Shown one piece after another: positions 36,476 through 48,904 of a DNA stretch of 64,000 nt. The notes beneath the pieces were generated by a model. It searched no databases. It had not been told where the DNA came from and saw only the letters and a program-made list of their open reading frames with translations. This DNA comes from Trichopria drosophilae. Its lineage: Eukaryota > Arthropoda > Insecta > Hymenoptera > Diapriidae. Made by a program: the position numbers and the translations under genes. The DNA lies in contig CM059584.1 of NCBI GenBank assembly GCA_030407085.1, positions 107,197,001 to 107,261,000 on the forward strand, given 5' to 3'. Every line of letters starts with the position of its first letter. Position 1 is the first letter of the stretch.

Positions 36476-39083
36476 ATGGTTACCAATACTATTTGGTGGA
36501 GTTTTTAGAATCCAAATTACAAAATGCCCTAAAAGACATTGACATTGTACCCATTTCATGGGTAAGCATCGACGAGGATGAAGCTAATTGTTTGTGTTTT
36601 TACCCCTCACCTCCCTATAATACGAATACTTTCCGGAATTATGAAGAAATGGTCAAAAACAGAGAATTACCAAATATTGAATGGGATATGTACAAAGTAG
36701 GAATCAGGGGACAATCCAGTATGTATATCATAGAAGATAATATCATGCATTTCATACTATCTTCATAATCCTTTATAATTAATAGTATTTTAATTCTAGA
36801 AACATACAAAGAAGGAAATAAAAAACTGGAAATTCTGAAGAAGAAAAGTTTTGTTTTTACTACAGACACCGAAGTACAACCAGAAGAGAAGGAGAAGGAC
36901 ATAATAAGCAAACTAAAAAAACTTAAGGAAAGTAAATCTCCTTTGAAGTCTAGCATACTAAATTTCGATGATGATACCTCCAGTGCAAAAAATGAAAGTA
37001 AGCAATGCGTTATTTTTGCATCCTACAATCTGGATTCATCGAAATGTTTGTACTTATATTAGTTGCCTATATATTTTTTTATTTTTAGAATCTTCAAGTG
37101 ATATATCTAGTTCGGAAGAAGATCGAGTAAAGAAGCCTTTACAAGAATCATGTAAATCTAAAAATAAAATTCAATGCATTCCAAAACGAGATTTTAATAA
37201 AAGGCTAACCAAAAGTATGTCTACAGAGTACAATATATACATTTATTTATTTATATAATGGGTACATTATATATATAATTATGTCCTATGCAGGATGTTC
37301 TATTTTCGAAGAAACGAAAAAACAAAAAAATATGAGTCGGAAAGCTGACGTCACTTCTGCGTGCAATGTTGGTGATCGAGAATCAACTAAAAAACATCAA
37401 CACAATAAAGAATATTCTGATAATAATATATCTGCAGCAACCAACATTATTAACGCATCTTGTGCTAGGCGATTCGGTATGTAAAAAACCATAAAGATAA
37501 ACATACATATAAAACATTTAATAATTTAAATAATGTTTTTAGATTTACCGTTGCAAAAAGAATTGCAAAATATTGTCAGAGAATCAAGACTAAAGCGTAA
37601 GTAATTATAAAGTTAAGGGATAGAAATAAGTATTTATAATTATAAATTTATTTTTTAAGATAAATTTTCTCTTTGACACTCTAGATCAGGTATGTACGGA
37701 AATTTTGCCAGCAGTGATTAATACTGTGAAATCTTCTCTTGGTAAAACAGAAAACAATGAAAGTAATAACCTTTTCTTTTATGTAATAATATTAAGTATT
37801 TTTTAGCCGTGACGATATTTTTATTTATCAATTATATTCTTCTTTTTCTTTTAAATTCAGTTCTAGTGGAGAAAATATTGACCGGTGTAAATGCTTTAAT
37901 TGAGTTAAACTTACTTCCAATAAAAGAAGATGTTCAACAAATTTTAAATACTTTACAAGGACAAAATCTTATTGGAGCTAAGGGTCATACACATAATGTA
38001 AGTAACTTTCTCATGATGAACGAAAAGCATCAAATTCATTTTCCTATTTCCACACTGGACGAATTAAAGACTTTAGAAAATTCATTAAAAAATACAGACA
38101 TTAATAACGATTTCGTAAGTCATAGTCAATGTATCTACTTTAGTTCTTAAAATAATTTATTTGCTTTCATTATAATGCAGTTGATTTTTTTAGAACAACG
38201 CAATGTTGAGCTTATATCGAGTGGATGAATCTTTGACCAAAATAATCACTACAATTTTAAAAACTATAATGACTAGAGACCTAGTACTTCAATTTACAGC
38301 AAACGGGATCGAAGAATATTTTTTTGTCTACTGAAATCTCTAATCACATATTCAGTAAGTGTTTTGTATTTTTTCAATTTAATTGATTTTATTTTATTAT
38401 ATAATACAAAGTATTTATAAATTAATTTTCCTAAATATTAAGATTTTTACAATTTTTTTAATCTGGTAGCATTAATGGAGTATGCCATTTGAGTCTGAAA
38501 TTGGCTGAAAATTTCAGTAAGAAAAGTCTAAAGTATATAAAAAATTTTTTTTTTATATAAGTTTTTAATTGTGGAAAATTGTGGAAAATCTTACAAAAAT
38601 CTAAATTTTTTGAAATTTTTCACAATTTAAAAAAAATTGTTTATAATTTTTCCCCTAAAGTTAAAAAAAAGATATATAAAAAAATCAAAAAATTATCGGA
38701 TGTTAACTGGCAAATACACTACTTTTTTCAGTGTATGTTTACATTATTGCGGTCGAGTACTTATAACGTTTCGCAAATCAAATTCTTTTTGCGTAATTTA
38801 GAATATTTCTTTGTAATTATTCATTTCTAAATGTAAACTTACAATTTGTTGTTTTTCGAATAGTAAATAATAAAATTACTAACCTATTTTTTAAAATACG
38901 TACTTGTTATTGTTACTAGTATTACTAATTTTTTCAGAGTTTTTGTCAATGAAATTTTCAAACAATAACCGTGTACTGGCGCAGAAAGATTACGAGAAAG
39001 CATTGGCAACTGTTATTCCAAATGCAAAGGACTGGGATGGAAATCGAGCAAATCGGCCGACAGCTCATCAACCAAATATTTAA
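36476..39083 (+). pseudogene. DUF4806-type companion gene of the transposon
   Basis: Exons near 36476-36718, 36800-36997, 37089-37214, 37294-37476, 37544-37597, 37685-37761, 37861-38115, 38195-38354 and 38938-39083 all have GT-AG borders. The first reads YYLVEFLESKL and DIVPISWVSIDEDE, ending near PNIEWDMYKVGIRG. The middle is charged and serine-rich. The later part has HFPISTLDELKTLENSL and LTKIITTILKTIMTRDLVLQF, the DUF4806 pattern found in insect proteins of unknown function. An extra base near 38307 shifts the frame, so translation would stop at 38333 before the last exon. By position it could be an accessory DNA-binding protein like TnpA of En/Spm; this is inference. Confidence 0.65.
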
Positions 39084-40224
39084 TTTTAACTTTATTTTGC
39101 AAGTAATTGTACAAGATTTTATTACTTATGTTCTTAATCTATATTAAGTAAAAATTCAATGTAAATTTTAAAAAATGTTGAAATAAATACGCTCTTTGAA
39201 ACTTACAAGTGCCTTGCAAGTAACTTGAAAATCCCTAGTAAGTTTTCCTTAAGAGGGCCTCGTTGTGCCTTGCGTTACACTTCTTGTAAGTTTCTAGTCA
39301 GTTTTCCTCACGAGGGCCTTGTAGGGAAATGAGGAAAATTAACAAGTGCCTCGAAAGAAACTGGAGAAAATTTCTACCCGGGTAATTGTTTTATTAAAAT
39401 TTATCGATCGATACTGAATATCAGATCAGAGTTGACTCCGGATATGCTCTTGTATTGCAGATTTTACATTTACACTTGAATCTTACGAAATTTGTATTAA
39501 TATTCTACACCAGTAACTAAAATTATCGAATAAAATTACCTATCTGTTAGGTATACTCAATCTGAGGATCAAACACTTTTGAGGGTTTTAATTATATACA
39601 GTATATTTGTTATCGTATACAGAATTAATGACATTTGTTGGTCGATACTAAATATCGGACCGGAATTGCCTTTGCTGAAATTCATTCACTGCTGATTTTA
39701 TGTGTATAATTGAATGATAAGATATTCTTATCAAAAATACCGTTGTAGGGGGGGGGGGGGTCATCAAAGAACTATGGTTAAAAAAAAGGCATGTATAAAA
39801 ATCATAAAACTGTCTACGGTGGGAACAAATATAAAATCAGTAATAAAAGAGTTTACGTAAAAGCAATTCTGATATGATATTTTGTATTGATCAAAATTTA
39901 AATAACTTGTTATACGGCAACAGCATTACTTGTTTTATTTCAATATATTGATCGATACTGAATAACAGATTAGAATTGACTCCGGGTATACTTTTTTATT
40001 GCAGATTCTGAGCAAAGTTTGAGAAGTTAACCTCAAATCTGAGGTTAAGTTGTTAAATGAAATAAAAACATAAACAGGCACATACTTGACACCAACAACT
40101 ATATTTCGTATCACATTTCGCATCATATTTCGTATCAGAATTACCGATGTACGGATCCGAAAATTGTAATGCTAGCAATCTAGAATGCTAAAGGGGATCA
40201 TCTACAGTTCTTGTATTCTATAAA

Positions 40225-40635
40225 TGTCATGCCCAGCAATCTTTATAGATTGCTGTGCCACTTTACATAGGCTAGCACCTTTTGTTGTTACTACTGTAAG
40301 TCACTTCTTTCCGTGCAGGATTGTGGTATCATCTGCGAATATTGCGGTCATAGTCTTATCTGTGGTTGGTAGATCAGCGGCAAAGGTAAGGTATAAGAAT
40401 AGTTTCAGGACACTACTTTGAGGTACACCGGATTCGATAGGGTATACCGTAACTTCGTATTGGTATACGATTTGGAAAGCCTATCTATCAGATAAGATTT
40501 TAGCAAGTGAACAAGATTGTGAGGAAGATATTTTTCGATTTTGAAAAGTAAGCCTGGGTGCCATACTTTGTCAAAAGCTTGGGTAATGTCCAGAAATATA
40601 CCCAGGCAGTATTTTTTCCCTGGGTATTTGGTCCT
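40225..40635 (-). pseudogene. Jockey-like reverse transcriptase fragment
   Basis: The minus strand reads KKYCLGIFLDITQAFDKVWH (motif A), continues through LLFKIEKYLPHNLVHLLKSYL, and ends with MTAIFADDTTILHGKK (motif C). At least one frame break lies between A and C, where motif B should be, and a stop follows HGKK. Only the palm region remains, so it is an old fragment unrelated to the 13.5-kb element in detail. Confidence 0.8.
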
Positions 40636-42191
40636 TCGGCTCGGCTTTGTTCGCTACCGCCCGTTTGCGCTCTTGTATCGTAAATATCTATTTTGGTTTT
40701 GGATTTCTTTTCGAAAATATAAATCAGGTAATAAATGTTTTTAATTAATAAATGGGTTTTTGAATCTTCAATTTTTGAAGTGTTCCTGGTGTGAATCCAC
40801 GTATGTGTAAAGTTATACGCATGTCCATCTGTGTATTATCGATTTTTATTTTCTTCTAGTCATAAACTGATTACACACATCATTAAATTGTTAAGAATAT
40901 GAATTGTTTAAATTCGAACCAGGGTTAGAAAGATATTTCGCGAACGAGTTAAATATGCTTTTTATAAAATAAGATTTTCAGTTCGATGGGTCATAATATA
41001 GTGAAATGTTTAGGACGCTACAGAAAGGTTCACATTATACTCATTGACGTTGACATTGACGTTGACATTAACATACATAAACCCAGTTTTATTTACATTC
41101 TCATTGCAGGAGGACTACCGGGAGCCATGTAAAAGTGAAATATATTAATAGTACATTATGAAAACAGTAAAATACACACCTTTCACTTTTGTTGAACTTT
41201 GATTCTCATATGAAACACTTGATTGAAATTTAAGTGCAAACAGTTTTCTTCCCGGTGCGGCGGCGTTAATGGGTTAAATTACAATATTTTCAACATTGTT
41301 AAATCTAGAATAAAGTGTTCCTGCACTCATTATGATTTCTTAATAATTATATGATTAGCTTAACTTACCCAATTGATCTTCGATCATAATTGTATGAATC
41401 GTAGATTATCATTGCTCCACCCTCGATGGATCGAGAACGACATTTGTGAAAATCAATTTTTTTCAAATATCCGAGACATTACCGATCTTCATTCTTTCAA
41501 AGGATTATCGCTGTCAAACAGGGTAATAATTAAATGATAAATTAGCCAATAATAAATGCCAAGGGTTGGGCTTTATAAAATAATATTGAAAGATTTGATT
41601 CAACCTGATCAATCTTGATGTGTTAAATTTTTCTGGAATTTTGATTGATAAAAAGTTTGTAAACTCTTTCTCAGACCATCAATTAAACTTTATATGAAAA
41701 ACATAATTATTTTGTAGATAATCGATTACAGTAATAATAGTGGAGGATATTGTAACAAGTCTGGTCGAAGTAAAATTCCACAAATTGTCAGTTTCAACAG
41801 CCACAAGCTGTAGTACTAATACTCTGAATCCGCAACAAATACTTAATGAAATGGACAGTACTCCATATTTTGATATCGATATGGTAATCCCTGATGTCAT
41901 TTTCATTGGTATATAACATTAACTTTTAAAATCCATGCACGTCATAACGTTATCGGAAGTTATTGATTTAGTGCCATCGAGTAATCTTATACAATGAAGT
42001 TGATGAATGTGAATTTTACTATATGGGCATATCCCGAGAATTTTTAACTTTCGTGAGAGTGAGTATGTTGATATTTGATATCTTTTTTTAAGTTTGCACT
42101 TTAAGAAATTTAAAATATTAATTTAATCATAACAACTGTTCATGTTTTAATATTTCTGAATTATACATTGTTGTCGTTCATTTCCATGAAT
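40636..42191. other. AT-rich stretch without genes
   Basis: A short degenerate repeat of TTGACATTGACG lies at about 41040-41070. GGTGCGGCGGCGTTAATGGGTTAA near 41259-41276 resembles an end of a TTAA-target element, with no partner found. No coding sequence is supported. Confidence 0.45.
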
Positions 42192-42670
42192 GGTAGACCG
42201 TCGGATGAGTCTCCTATTCGAAATCGAAAAATCGACAAGGTACATTTCATGTATTTTTGCCTCCCGAAAATTGGACTAACTCTCCTCTTCAAAATTTATT
42301 GCGTGCGCTGAGAATTTGAAACCCATTTTACTAGCGAGAAACTCGGCTAAAGGCATACAAACGTATAACTAGTCATGTTTATTCCTATTTTACGAGCTTA
42401 CTTTTGCGATTACGAAAAAAATGTATACAAACTTTTTTGTACAGAATTTTCCGATCTACTACTTTTGTTTGAAACATTTTTTCATCCGATTTTTACTTTT
42501 CGAAATAAATACAAAAAACTGAAAAAATTGGCTATTTGTTTAATGTAGCGGCCAAAATACGGCCGAGCGCCAATTTCTATTGTCATATTCATTTTCGGGA
42601 GGCAAAAATACATCAAATGTACCCTGTCGATTTTTCGATTTCCAATAGGCTACTCATCCGAAGGTTTACC
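42192..42670. mobile_element. 479-bp foldback MITE
   Basis: GGTAGACCGTCGGATGAG, TCGAAAAATCGAC and GTATTTTTGCCTCCCGAAAA on the left are mirrored at the right by TTTTCGGGAGGCAAAAATAC, GTCGATTTTTCGA and CTCATCCGAAGGTTTACC. Arms are about 80 bp. The interior is AT-rich and non-coding. Confidence 0.75.
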
Positions 42671-42817
42671 CCATAAATAATGTCTTATATATACTAAATT
42701 CTCATTATGTGCCATTTTTTATTATAAACAAATATTAGTAGAGATAGAAAATGAAAAAACAATATGTATCAATTTAAATCTATATATGTTAACAGCTGCG
42801 TATCCTTAATACGTATA

Positions 42818-43479
42818 CAGGGTGGCCGATTTATCTGAAGACATCGAAATATCTCGAGAACTATGCACAGAATCAAAAAAGTTGTCGGATGAAAGTTGTT
42901 CGACACGAAGGGGGGCATCCAGTGATAATTAAATTTACCCCCTCCCCCATCCCCGGGGGGTGGAATGGGGGCAAAAACAATAAAACTTAAATAGGAACCC
43001 CCAGTTTTTATTGCAGATTTGGATTCTCCGGAAAAAGGTACACCAATTTGACCTAGGAGCTATTGCATTTTGGTTCACAGGTGGCGCTGTGATCGATAAA
43101 AATCCAAATTTATCTGAAGACATTGAAATACCTCGAGAACTATGCACAGAATCAAAAAAGTTGTCGGATGAAAGTTGTTCGACACGAAGGGCGGCATCCA
43201 GTGATAATGAAATTTACCCCCTCCCCCATCCCCTGGGGGTGGAGTGGGGGCAAAAACAATAAAACTTAAATAGGAACCCCCAGTTTTTATTGCAGATTTG
43301 GATTCTCCGGAAAAAAGTACACCAATTTGACCTAGGAGCTATTGCATTTTGGTTCACAGGTGGCGCTGTAATCGATAAAAATCCAAATTTATCTGAAGAC
43401 ATTGAAATACCTCGAGAACTATGCACAGAATCAAAAAAGTTGTCGGATGAAAGTAGTTCGACACGAAGGGGGGCATCCA
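42818..43479 (+). repeat. Left terminal repeat: 279-bp tandem units
   Basis: CTCGAGAACTATGCACAG occurs at 42853, 43132 and 43411, exactly 279 bp apart. Units are nearly identical and include CCCCCTCCCCCATCCCC. The third is cut after GGGGGGCATCCAG. Open frames read through here are repeat shadows. Confidence 0.9.
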
Positions 43480-44347
43480 GGGGGCAAATAGGGACAATTT
43501 GATCCCTTTATGAAAATTTAATATTAAAAATTCTAATATTAGAATTTTTAATATTAGAATTTAGTAATATCAATTGCGAAAATTGTTATTCTGAATATGA
43601 AATTTTAATAATGTCCATTCGAAAAATTAAGATTATGAATAATTGATATTCTTCATATTAAAAATCAAAACTGATTACATAAAAATTGTGCATACAATAT
43701 GGAAGCAATTTTATAAATAAGTTTTCTACCTTCAATAAAATTACATTTTAGGTTTTAAATTTATTATTTAATAAACAAAAAGAGGACATCACGCAATCCA
43801 TTAAAAAACGCGTCATGTCCCTTCACTCAGCTCATTCATTCTCTCTCTGTATGTTTTTTCCGAAATGAGAATAAATAAGCTGAGCATTGACGGTCAAACC
43901 AGCTTCTATTAAACAAAACGAAACTCTTACTTCATTTGGGGATTTCGTCGCCATCTACCGGACCCCGAGAGAACTCACGTGGTTTCATACATGTACATCG
44001 CTTGCATTTCGGCCATCACCGGCGCCGGTTCTGTTACATAACGCTAGAGGGCGACATAACTCGAAAATAAAGTAGCATATCATTTTATACATAAGTTGAG
44101 TCACACGTAACCAGTTCACCTACATTTTTCCCTACTTTCCTGAAGAGAAGTAAATGGATATCGCGACTTTCTAATCCCCATATTAAAATTTAGTATTCAC
44201 GGTCTCTCAGTGTAAGACTGTTTTTGAAGTCCATTGTATTGGTAGTAATTCGGTCGGAGGTCACTTTGATTTTAGAATAACAACTTTCCGTTTACGCGAC
44301 TATTTTTTGTCTACCCTTCATTGCTTAAATCGAATTGCAAGATAAAA
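43480..44347 (+). other. 5' non-coding part of the rosa-type element
   Basis: Contains a run of AATATTAGAATTTTTAATATT palindromes near 43520-43565. It probably includes the transposase promoter, but no defined site can be named. Confidence 0.4.
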
Positions 44348-45407
44348 ATGAATCCTGCTACAGTTCCCGAAAAAATCGAAATGATTCTTATTTATGGTGA
44401 ATGTAAGAGGAATATTGACGATGCTGTTACGTTGTATGCTGAGCGTTTTCCAGATAATGCTCGCTCGCGTTCTTTTTTTTACAAAGTTGTGAATGCCTTT
44501 CACTCTGATGGCTGCGTAATGAAAAAAAGGAATCAAAGATTAACAGTTACAGGAGAAGCTAACGAAGTAGCTGTACTAGCAGCTATTCACCAAAATCCAC
44601 ATGTAAGCACACGACAATTACATAGCGATTCCGGCATTTCCAGAGACAGTATTCAAAGAATATTGCATCGTCATAAGTTTCACCCATATCACATTTCACT
44701 GCACCAGGAACTAGATCGATGATTTTCATAACCGCGTGGTGTTTTGTGAATGGGCATTTCAAAAAATGCAAACGAACCACAATTTCTTTGCTAATGTATT
44801 ATTTTCAGATGAATCTACATTCACGAACCATGGTGGCGTCAATAGGCATAATATGCATTATTGGAGCGTAGAAAATCCCCATTGGTTACGACAAGTTAAT
44901 CATCAACGTCCTTGGTCGGTGAACGTTTGGTGTGGAATCATAGGAAATAAACTCATTGGTCCTTATTTCATTGAAGGTAATTTGAATGGAACAAAATATC
45001 GAGATTTCCTAGAACAAAAAGTACCATTACTACTTGAGGATGTTGCTATGGACGTCCGACGGACAATGTGGTTTCAGCATGATGGTTGCCCAGCACATTT
45101 TTCAAGAGTAGCAAGGGAAATACTAGACCGTGATTACAATGGTAGGTGGATTGGTAGAGGTGGCCCCATTAATTGGCCTGCGAGGTCACCTGATCTAACA
45201 TCTCCGGATTTCTTCCTATGGGGTTACCTAAAAGGTAAGGTTTATGAACAAGTACCAACGACTCGTGAAAACATGGTGGAACGCATAAGAACTGCTTGCG
45301 CAGAAATTTCTGCAGATATGATTCTATCATGTATAAAGTCGTTTGAAGAAAGAATAAATAAATGCATTGAAGTGGAAGGTCAACATTTCGAACACTTACT
45401 CAAGTAA
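44348..45407 (+). pseudogene. rosa/DD41D mariner transposase, one frameshift
   Basis: The N-terminal part (MNPATVPEKIEMILIYGECK, then RQLHSDSGISRDSIQRILHRH) holds the helix-turn-helix pair. The catalytic part shows VLFSDESTFTNHG (first Asp), TMWFQHDGCPAHFS (second Asp) and WPARSPDLTSPDFFLWG (third Asp). Counting from the second to the third Asp gives 41 intervening residues, DD41D, diagnostic of the rosa group. A shift near 44715, within CAGGAACTAGATCGATGAT, stops the first frame at HQELDR, and the second resumes with RVVFCEWAFQKMQ. The C terminus ends at TAA. Confidence 0.88.
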
Positions 45408-45526
45408 GTGAACAGTGAGACAGTGAGAGGCAAGGGGACTCACGTAAAACAAGCACGGCTTTGTTAGAATGACCGTATTCCATATCCGCTACGCGGGCGA
45501 AAATTGTCAATATTGGAGAATACAAA

Positions 45527-46005
45527 TCTGCAATAAAAACTGGGGGTTCCTATTTAAGTTTTATTGTTTTTGCCCCCACTCCACCCCCAGAGGATGGGGG
45601 AGGGGGTAAATTTCATTATTACTGGATGCCCCCCTTCGTGTCGAACAACTTTCATCCGACAACTTTTTTGATTCTGTGCATAGTTCTCGAGGTATTTCAA
45701 TGTCTTCGGATAAATTTGGATTTTTATCGATTACAGCGCCACCTGTGAACCAAAATGCAATAGCTCCTAGGTCAAATTCGTGTACTTTTTTCCGGAGAAT
45801 CCAAATCTGCTATAAAAAATGGGGGTTCCTATTTAAGTTTTATTGTTTTTGCCCCCACTCCACCTCCAGGGGATGGGGGAGGGGGTAAATTTAATTATCA
45901 CTGGATGCCCCCCTTCGTGTCGAACAACTTTCAGCCGACAACTTTTTTGATTCTGTGCATAGTTCTCGAGATATTTCGATGTCTTCAGATAAATCGGCCA
46001 CCCTG
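45527..46005 (-). repeat. Right terminal repeat: inverted 279-bp units
   Basis: CTGGATGCCCCCCTTCGTGT occurs at 45622 and 45901, again 279 bp apart. It ends GATAAATCGGCCACCCTG before TA. It is the reverse complement of the left block. Confidence 0.9.
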
Positions 46006-46007
46006 TA

Positions 46008-47634
46008 TAAATGAAATAAAAATAAAGAATACCTAAACTGAATACAATGGCTAAAACCGACATATACGCCGCACAGCACATGAAAATGTGATTTTTGTCT
46101 TACCCCTGGAAAATCGCAATATTGTTTGTACGCGTAACAGACCTAGAATGGCCAAGTTCAGAAAAAAACGTCAAATGACAGTCAACATATTCAGAATACA
46201 GGTTTTCAGTTTGATGTTGAAATTGAAAGCCAGAGTCACGACCTGTCAATTAGGTAACCTGAAATCGAAAAATGTAAAGAAATTAACGATTTTCTGCCAG
46301 TTTTCCATGCTTTACTAAATAAAAAGTTTTAGGAATCAAGGACTTGCATAATTTCGTTAATGATAAAGAACTTTCTCGATTGCCAAGACTGATGCTTAGT
46401 TGCATCACCAAGAAAAACATTATCTACTTTGCTACAATGTAGTATAACCATATATTTTAAGAAAATTCAAGTTTTTAGCGAACCAATTTCAGGTCTGTTT
46501 TAACAATTATAAAAATTGAGGTTAGGCCACTTAGAAATCAGGAGCATAGTATATCGTCGGCTGGGACCAAGTTGTTGGCCTCAAAAAGTGTTACATTTCG
46601 GTATAGCAATGGAAAATGTTCAATCACACGAGGAACATTTTCTTATGCCAATTTATTTTGGAAAAATACATTTTCTGGGTAATGTTGCAGAAAGATTTTC
46701 GACTTAGATTTTAAAAAGATCTTACCACAATAAAGGAAGTTTCCGGATTTTCAAACGGAATCCCCCCCTCCCCTTCCCATCCCGAGGGGAGTATTATAAA
46801 GTTATCTTTGTTTTACCAATGATTTGACTGACCTGCGGTCGGAAAATGCTCATTTACAAATATGAGACATTTAAGGAACACTATATTGTTATAATATCTT
46901 TGATTGGACCTAACTATGCAGAACTACGCCCCTCCCTTCTTTCCTGGCAGTGTTAAAATAGGAATGTTCTCAGAAGCGTCACTCTTTCTTGAAGCACCGG
47001 GGTCGAAAGCATTTAGTTAATTGGTTGAAATTTTACGTACATGTAATTCAATATTATCAAACGACATGCACTTGAAATGCACATTCTTAAGTGGTATTAA
47101 AATTTAATGAACGCGTACAAATTTCGTTTGCTTATGCATGAAACATTATACAAAACTACTTTAAGACTTATGTTCCTATGTATCCGACTCTTCAAGGTAT
47201 CAACAAGTAAATTTTATCTGATCCAAAAGTTTACACCTTGTCCCGACTATGCTACTCTCGTCATTGCCGATCTCTTGGGATATTTTAACACTAAACTTTT
47301 AGCGAATAACGCCCAAAGGTTTTATTTTTCGTCTTCGGATGACGAGCTTTTTGACATGCAATTCTCTATTTTATGGATTAATTAATAATGAAATAATGTT
47401 AATTTGTAATAATCACGAAGTTTCTTGATACCAGATTAGAGTACCGGCAAATAAGGTACTCCAAACAAACTTTGTGTAGTTTCAAGTAAATACTTATTAT
47501 CTTCTTTCCAGCGAATATTTACAAAGCCCAACTAATACTTCAATATACAAAATCGATTCATAAAAATAATTGAGTATAAATCTTAATTGTAGTAATATGA
47601 TTCAGACACATAAGTAATGTATACATATAACTTA
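46008..47634. other. Stretch without recognised genes
   Basis: The longest open frame (47107-47385) lacks recognisable motifs. A C-rich run lies near 46764-46793. No repeat structure was found. Confidence 0.45.
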
Positions 47635-47822
47635 CAAGGGGAGAGTCAGACCAACGGAATTCAGAAAAATTCGAAACTTCCCCCGATGAAAGATTGTTCG
47701 GTCACATATCTTGTGGTAAAGTAGTACTAAAGCGCAATATGCAGCAGGTTTCGAGAAAAATGAGTTTGAAAAAATTGCGCTTGCCTATAATATTCCCTTC
47801 GTTGGGAAAGTGAAAGTACGAA

Positions 47823-47894
47823 GCGGTGCTGGCGCAGTGGGTAGAGCGCCAGACCTCTAATATTGACGTCGCGAGTTCGAATCTCGAACGTTAC
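47823..47894 (+). pseudogene. tRNA-like segment in the left arm
   Basis: TGGCGCAGTGGGTAGAGCG matches box A and GAGTTCGAATCTC box B, with a paired T stem. The anticodon stem and acceptor stem do not pair, so a functional tRNA is unlikely. It may still act as a Pol III promoter. Confidence 0.55.
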
Positions 47895-48904
47895 GAGTTC
47901 TTTTTTTTCTATTTTGTTGTGTATATATATATTTTTTTCTCAATAGTTGTAAAATTAATAATTTTTAACAACTTCACTTACTTTTAATAAAACTTTTTTT
48001 TTTTAATTATTTTTATTTTTTTTTTATTTAATTATTAAGAAATTCTATTTAAAATAATATAATGAATAAATATGAATATATTACTTACTCGTATATTGAA
48101 AATTATTTTTTTAAAGTATGAATTGTATATTACGTGATTTTTAATAAATTAACTCACAAGTATAACATATATCGTATGAGAATTTTGTAATTGCAATAAA
48201 AACAATATAATGTGTTCTTCAGCTGTTCTTCAATCGCGGAATGAGACCCACTACTAATCTCCTCTGTCATTGTATTTTTTTTTTTTTTTTTTAAGGAAAA
48301 ACGAAGAAAAGCAGAAGAAATAAAATTATAGAAAAACTTTTTTTTGTACACGTGCGCTTCGAATTAATTTGCTGTATGATAGGCAACTGAAAACTGAACA
48401 ATGCGAACGCATTCTTGCCAATATTTTCGAACTGTGAAATTCAGCAGAAAATGAACAGTTTTCGCATACAGTTCTTATTTACGATATTTTAAAACTTTCC
48501 AAAATAAATATACATTTTACATCAGATAATATATATGTTTATATTACATTATATTTATAATATATGTTCATATCCTTGTACTATTATTTTGAACACATTA
48601 TATTTTTTTTATTGCAATTACAAACTTCTCATACGATATATGTTATACTTGTGAGTTAATTTATTAAAAATCACGTAATATACAATTCATTCTTTAAAAA
48701 ATAATTTTCAATATACGAGTAAGTAATATATTCATATTTATTCATTATATTATTTTAAATAGAATTTCTTAATAATTAAATAAAAAAATTAAAATAATTA
48801 AATAAAAAAATTAAAATAATTTAAAAAAAAAAGTTTTATTAAAAGTAATTGAAGTTGTTAAAAATTATTAATTTTACAACTATTGAAAAAAAAAATATAT
48901 ATAT

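Larger units (their letters stand above)
32541..39382 (+). mobile_element. 6.8-kb DNA transposon, CCCGGGTAGAAA ends, TA duplication
   Basis: It starts CCCGGGTAGAAA and ends TTTCTACCCGGG, flanked by TA on each side. The empty site in the neighbouring tandem copy (GCAACAGCATTACTTGTTTTA, near 39920-39940) has a single TA. This fixes the ends and shows a 2-bp target duplication. Near the right end GTTTTCCT and GAGGGCCT words recur. It encodes an apparently intact transposase and, downstream on the same strand, a multi-exon DUF4806-type gene. Transposase sequence suggests the CMC (CACTA-like) group, although a 3-bp duplication is usual for CACTA proper. Confidence 0.88.
32437..40150. repeat. 548-bp tandem duplication split by a transposon
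   Basis: AAATCAGTAATAAAAGAG begins at 32442 and again at 39834, and TCGATACTGAATA recurs at about 39405 and 39951. Once the 6842-bp insert and its 2-bp duplication are removed, the offset is about 548 bp in both cases. A more diverged relative lies near 39632. The second copy keeps the uninterrupted target site. Confidence 0.8.
42818..46005 (+). mobile_element. rosa-type (DD41D) mariner element
   Basis: Ends are CAGGGTGGCCGATTTATC and its complement, each flanked by TA, the Tc1/mariner target. The terminal repeats are unusually long because each contains tandem 279-bp units: about 2.4 at the left (42818-43479) and about 1.7 at the right (45527-46005, inverted). Between them lies one transposase gene with a frameshift, so the copy is not autonomous. 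Confidence 0.88.

Noticed and set aside
40596..40621. TA-CCCAGG...CCTGGG-TA, resembling a tiny relative of the CCC...GGG elements
   Set aside because: It lies inside a continuous jockey-like RT frame and reads naturally as coding sequence (QGKKYCLGIF), so the inverted termini are coincidental.
42935..43502. Several 70-83 codon frames on both strands
   Set aside because: Shadows of the 279-bp terminal units of the rosa-type element, repeated identically at the other end.
47823..47894. Functional tRNA gene
   Set aside because: Box A, box B and the T stem are good, but the acceptor and anticodon stems do not pair and the segment is part of a transposon arm.
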